The translations under genes were made by a program, and so were the position numbers. Positions 61,647 to 64,000 of a stretch of DNA of 64,000 bases are shown piece by piece. Location: assembly GCA_903838415.1 (NCBI GenBank), contig CAILYI010000211.1:18248-82247 (forward strand), given 5' to 3'. The stretch comes from an uncultured Anaerolineae bacterium. GTDB lineage: Bacteria; Chloroflexota; Anaerolineae; Anaerolineales; Villigracilaceae. Positions within the stretch are counted from its first letter, which is position 1, and each line of letters begins with the position of its first letter. The notes beneath the pieces are model-generated. The model ran no database searches and was not told where the DNA came from. It was given only the letters and a program-made list of their open reading frames with translations.

Positions 61647-62834
61647 TTATCCGAGAGACATGAGCGGAACCGGCATGAATACCAGGATGAACACCACGAT
61701 CATCATGTAAGCGATCAGGCGGCGGCTGGAATCGAGTTCGGTGATCTGGTCGAGCGGGTCGGCAGATTGGCGGCCAAAGAAGAGCAGCAGGGCAATCCAC
61801 AGCCACCAGCCGTTCCAGAAAATCCCCAAAATCGCCATGAATGCCACAATGACCGGCAATGCATATTTCAGCTTTTTCCCAAACAGCACATACATCACGT
61901 GCCCACCGTCCAACTGACCGGCAGGGATCAGATTGAGCGAGGTGACCAGCAGCCCGGCCCAACCCGCCATGGCGATCGGAGAAATAAACACGTCGGTGCC
62001 GCCGGTGGGCACAGGCAAACCGGTGAAAAAGTATTTTAGCCAGTAGAGCAAAGGCGAAACATCACCGTAGCTGGCCGGGGCGGGTAAAAGCTTGCCAAAA
62101 ACAAGATATTTGGAGAGCAGATAAATGATGGAATTTCCTTCGATAAATCCACCGGGGTTGGCGACGATTGGCCCGGTTTTCGAGACGAATAAACCGTATA
62201 TCACCACCGGAATGGCAACAAACAAACCCGCCAGCGGCCCGGCAATGCCCACGTCGAACAGGATACGCTTGTTGCGCGGCAGTTCCTTCCAGACGATGAC
62301 AGCGCCCATCGTCCCGAGCAGGGATGGAAAGGGAATGAAATAAGGCAAAGTGGCGGCCGTATTATGGCGACGCGTCATCAGGTAGTGACCGAACTCATGC
62401 GCCAGCAAAATTCCCAGCAAGCTGATTGCAAACGGAAAACCGCCATGCAACAGCGACAACCAGAACATCTGTCCGTCAGAGGTTGCCCCGGCAAGCTGCT
62501 CAGGATCGGCATATCCCATGCCGGTCCAAACCACGCTGACAACGGTCAGTAGGAACAGGATGATATTAACCCACATTCTGGATGGTTTCGGATCGGGGAG
62601 ACTGGCCGTGATAAAAATGACGTGTCTGCCATTTTCATCCTTGCGAAAAAGCGGCATCAGCCGGTGAGGACGCAGCAGCAAAGTGAGCCGGTCGAAGGCT
62701 TCGATCGAATCCACGGTCAACTGGCCACGGTAGCGCGCGAGGAAGTCGCCGCCGGTTTCGCCCATCGTAATATCTTCCACGCGAAAAACGCTCATCACAA
62801 AAGAATTCAGTACTTCTTGATCTGGAATATTCAT
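61647..62834 (-). CDS. Site-2 protease family (peptidase M50)
   Basis: 395 residues with six to eight membrane segments. The zinc-binding HEFGH lies at residues 146-150 within LLAHEFGHYLMTRRH, and the third ligand is in NLIPAGQLDGGHVMYVLFG. The N-terminal 80 residues (RYRGQLTVDSIEAFDRLTLL) are soluble, as in the long EGY1-like bacterial M50 proteins. These cut regulatory proteins within the membrane, often anti-sigma factors. It lies just downstream of selC and precedes the sugar-binding lipoprotein. Confidence 0.92.
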   Translation of the reverse strand: MNIPDQEVLNSFVMSVFRVEDITMGETGGDFLARYRGQLTVDSIEAFDRLTLLLRPHRLMPLFRKDENGRHVIFITASLPDPKPSRMWVNIILFLLTVVSVVWTGMGYADPEQLAGATSDGQMFWLSLLHGGFPFAISLLGILLAHEFGHYLMTRRHNTAATLPYFIPFPSLLGTMGAVIVWKELPRNKRILFDVGIAGPLAGLFVAIPVVIYGLFVSKTGPIVANPGGFIEGNSIIYLLSKYLVFGKLLPAPASYGDVSPLLYWLKYFFTGLPVPTGGTDVFISPIAMAGWAGLLVTSLNLIPAGQLDGGHVMYVLFGKKLKYALPVIVAFMAILGIFWNGWWLWIALLLFFGRQSADPLDQITELDSSRRLIAYMMIVVFILVFMPVPLMSLG

Positions 62835-62923
62835 AGGACATCCACCATTAATTCAACTCTGCTCAGATCGGCAGAAGAAAACACTGCCTGAAAATTGTTC
62901 TGCAACCTAATCACAAAAAAGAG

Positions 62924-63017
62924 CGGGAGTGCATGGGAGTCGAACCCACCCTGGACCGCAACGCGACCCAACACCGGTGTTGAAGACCGGGAAGCCCACC
63001 GGGACTTATGCACTCCC
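62924..63017 (-). tRNA. selC: tRNA-Sec (anticodon UCA)
   Basis: Read on the minus strand: an 8-bp acceptor stem GGGAGTGC with GCACTCCC, a D arm with a six-base stem (AAGTCCC...GGGCTT), the anticodon loop CTTCAAC giving UCA, a long variable arm (TTGGGTCGC with CGGTCCAG region), and a T arm GTGGGTTCGACTCCCAT. The 94-base length, the extended acceptor stem, the large extra arm and the UCA anticodon identify selenocysteine tRNA. CCA is not encoded. It reads UGA as selenocysteine with SelA, SelB and SelD, whose genes are not here. The gene upstream on this strand is the DUF4190-like gene. Confidence 0.95.
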
Positions 63018-63074
63018 GGCAACAAGGATACCTTAAGTCGGTGTTTTTGGGGAGAAATGATCGAGGGATTTGTA

Positions 63075-63416
63075 TCAGGGTTTGAGTTGAAACCCAAGGT
63101 TGTGGATAAATCCTGCCCCATAGTAGAAAATCAGGATGGTGATGGATGTGAAACACAACACTGCCAGCATGGACAGCGCCCCCATCCAGATCGACAACAA
63201 CGCCATGCCGCGCCCCCTTTCACCGCTGACGCGTATCTGACGGAGCGCAGCGAACCCGCTCATCAGCGCCGCCAAACCAGTCAGCATGGCTGATGGATAG
63301 CAGACCCAGGCTGACAGGGGAATGGGTACCAGGCCCATGCAAAAGGAAATCAGCGTCAAAAAAGCGCAGAAAAAGCTGATCAATGCGAGTCGGTTGGTGT
63401 TTGTGGATGAAGTCAT
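63075..63416 (-). CDS. DUF4190-like membrane protein
   Basis: 113 residues starting MTSSTNTNRLALISFF with AAAAAGGCG upstream. Three transmembrane segments; the middle segment has MLTGLAALMSGFAALRQIRV and ERGRGMALLSIWMGAL, the pattern of DUF4190, a small domain often preceding or following other regions. Function unknown. A 165-base gap upstream holds a terminator hairpin and nothing else recognisable. Confidence 0.8.
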   Translation of the reverse strand: MTSSTNTNRLALISFFCAFLTLISFCMGLVPIPLSAWVCYPSAMLTGLAALMSGFAALRQIRVSGERGRGMALLSIWMGALSMLAVLCFTSITILIFYYGAGFIHNLGFQLKP

Positions 63417-63435
63417 ATTCGCCTTTTTACGCAAA

Positions 63436-63453
63436 AGACCGCCGAAGCGGTCT
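63436..63453 (-). terminator. Terminator with UUCG-type loop
   Basis: AGACCGC and GCGGTCT enclose a TTCG loop on the minus strand and are followed by TTTT. It lies downstream of the truncated gene at the right edge. Confidence 0.7.
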
Positions 63454-63581
63454 CTTTATTGCCAGAGATTGTACGAAAGTGCATCGTTACTGTCAAGAAC
63501 ATTTGCAGTTAATTTCAGTTCGACTGCAATTTGCTATATGTTTTACCTTCTGTGCAACACACGTTTTTCTTTGCCTGAATG

Positions 63582-64000
63582 TTACGGAAACGGGCCAATC
63601 CGTATTTTATCTTTGAAGACCTGCATCGTAGCCTTGTCAGAGTTATTAACTGAGAAACTGCCACGGCTGGTCTTTGTACCGCGCGCAACGAGATAGACAT
63701 ACTTGCCAAACATCAACTCTATGGTCACCGGGATGCCCTGTTTGACGACAAATGAGCAGTAGACAACGTAGTTGCCATTTTTACTCGTCCCGTTGATATT
63801 GACATTCGCCTTCTTGGTTCCGATATTTTCAACTTTGAACGGGGCGGTATCCCCATGCAAACCTTTCGGAGCGAGACAACCGGGGGAAGCCTGCGTGTTG
63901 AACGCACTCATCAGGTCTGATCCGATCAGGGTTGGCAGCTTGATGGCCGCCGGTTGTTGCGCCGGGGCAGTGTCATTTATAAAGGGGTGGGGGGCGGGAC
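63582..64000 (-). CDS. C-terminal part of an unknown, probably exported beta-rich protein
   Basis: The frame is open to the right edge, so the start is outside; about 138 residues are visible. A Pro/Ala-rich linker (NDTAPAQQPAAIKLPTL) leads into a beta-sandwich-like region: VENIGTKKANVNINGTSKN, YVVYCSFVVKQGIPVTIELM, YVYLVARGTKTSRGSFSV. Two Cys (SPGC and VYCSF) could form a disulfide. The pattern resembles the extracellular domains of Chloroflexota surface lipoproteins. No family recognised. Confidence 0.65.
   Translation of the reverse strand, partial: PAPHPFINDTAPAQQPAAIKLPTLIGSDLMSAFNTQASPGCLAPKGLHGDTAPFKVENIGTKKANVNINGTSKNGNYVVYCSFVVKQGIPVTIELMFGKYVYLVARGTKTSRGSFSVNNSDKATMQVFKDKIRIGPFP

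Overview
The window is bacterial chromosome, most likely from a member of the Chloroflexota (Anaerolineae-like). This is inferred from the gene mix rather than from a marker gene: two DUF3048 lipoproteins, DUF5666/DUF5667 proteins paired with an ECF sigma factor, NBR1-Ig-like and VanW/LCP envelope proteins, a large nSTAND-WD40 protein, many short lipoproteins with Thr/Pro-rich linkers, and intergenic fold-back repeats. Base composition is moderately GC-rich except between about 23.5 and 30.7 kb, which is visibly AT-richer.

Layout. 0-8.3 kb: end of an unknown gene, a repeat-filled gap, then a minus-strand run (HerA-like ATPase, membrane methyltransferase-like protein, VanW protein, Trm112-like protein, HEAT protein, LCP protein). 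8.4-12.7 kb: ECF sigma factor with a DUF5667/DUF5666 partner, a DUF5666 lipoprotein with a recent internal duplication, and a phospholipase D-like lipoprotein. 12.8-23.5 kb: murJ, xseA-xseB-DUF212, NBR1-Ig lipoprotein, HIT hydrolase, glycosyltransferase-DedA pair and two tandem DUF3048 lipoproteins, one with an inserted SdrD_B-like module. 23.5-31.1 kb: an accessory region of unrelated small genes. Four of its gaps carry the same repeat (sigma70-like promoter plus a hairpin leader), each ending about 120-150 bases before a start codon; 21-bp minisatellites accompany them and one gene is decayed. 31.5-35.2 kb: thiolase, DinB protein and a GMC oxidoreductase coupled to a cytochrome b5-like protein.

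35.2-45.9 kb holds the most interesting locus: a minus-strand set encoding a CHAT-SIR2 fusion, an nSTAND NTPase with a membrane segment and 14 WD40 repeats, a gingipain/caspase-like (clan CD) protein with a visible His/Cys dyad, two unrecognised small proteins, and just upstream a C39-like peptidase with SH3-like repeats. I read it as a multi-effector signalling or immune (conflict) system: WD40 sensing, STAND switching, then proteolysis and NAD+ attack. That role is inference.

46-64 kb: zinc-ribbon membrane protein, nadD, C45 peptidase-like protein, two further ECF sigma/anti-sigma pairs (one followed by a polymer-forming membrane protein), MFS and UPF0104 membrane proteins, a MEMO-like protein, NUDIX hydrolase, a BaiN-like flavoprotein, YibE/F, aldo-keto reductase, a sugar-binding lipoprotein, a site-2 protease and a selenocysteine tRNA (selC). 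The tRNA implies the organism makes selenoproteins, though none is evident here. Several genes have a -10 box 7-8 bases before ATG and no ribosome binding site, suggesting leaderless mRNAs.
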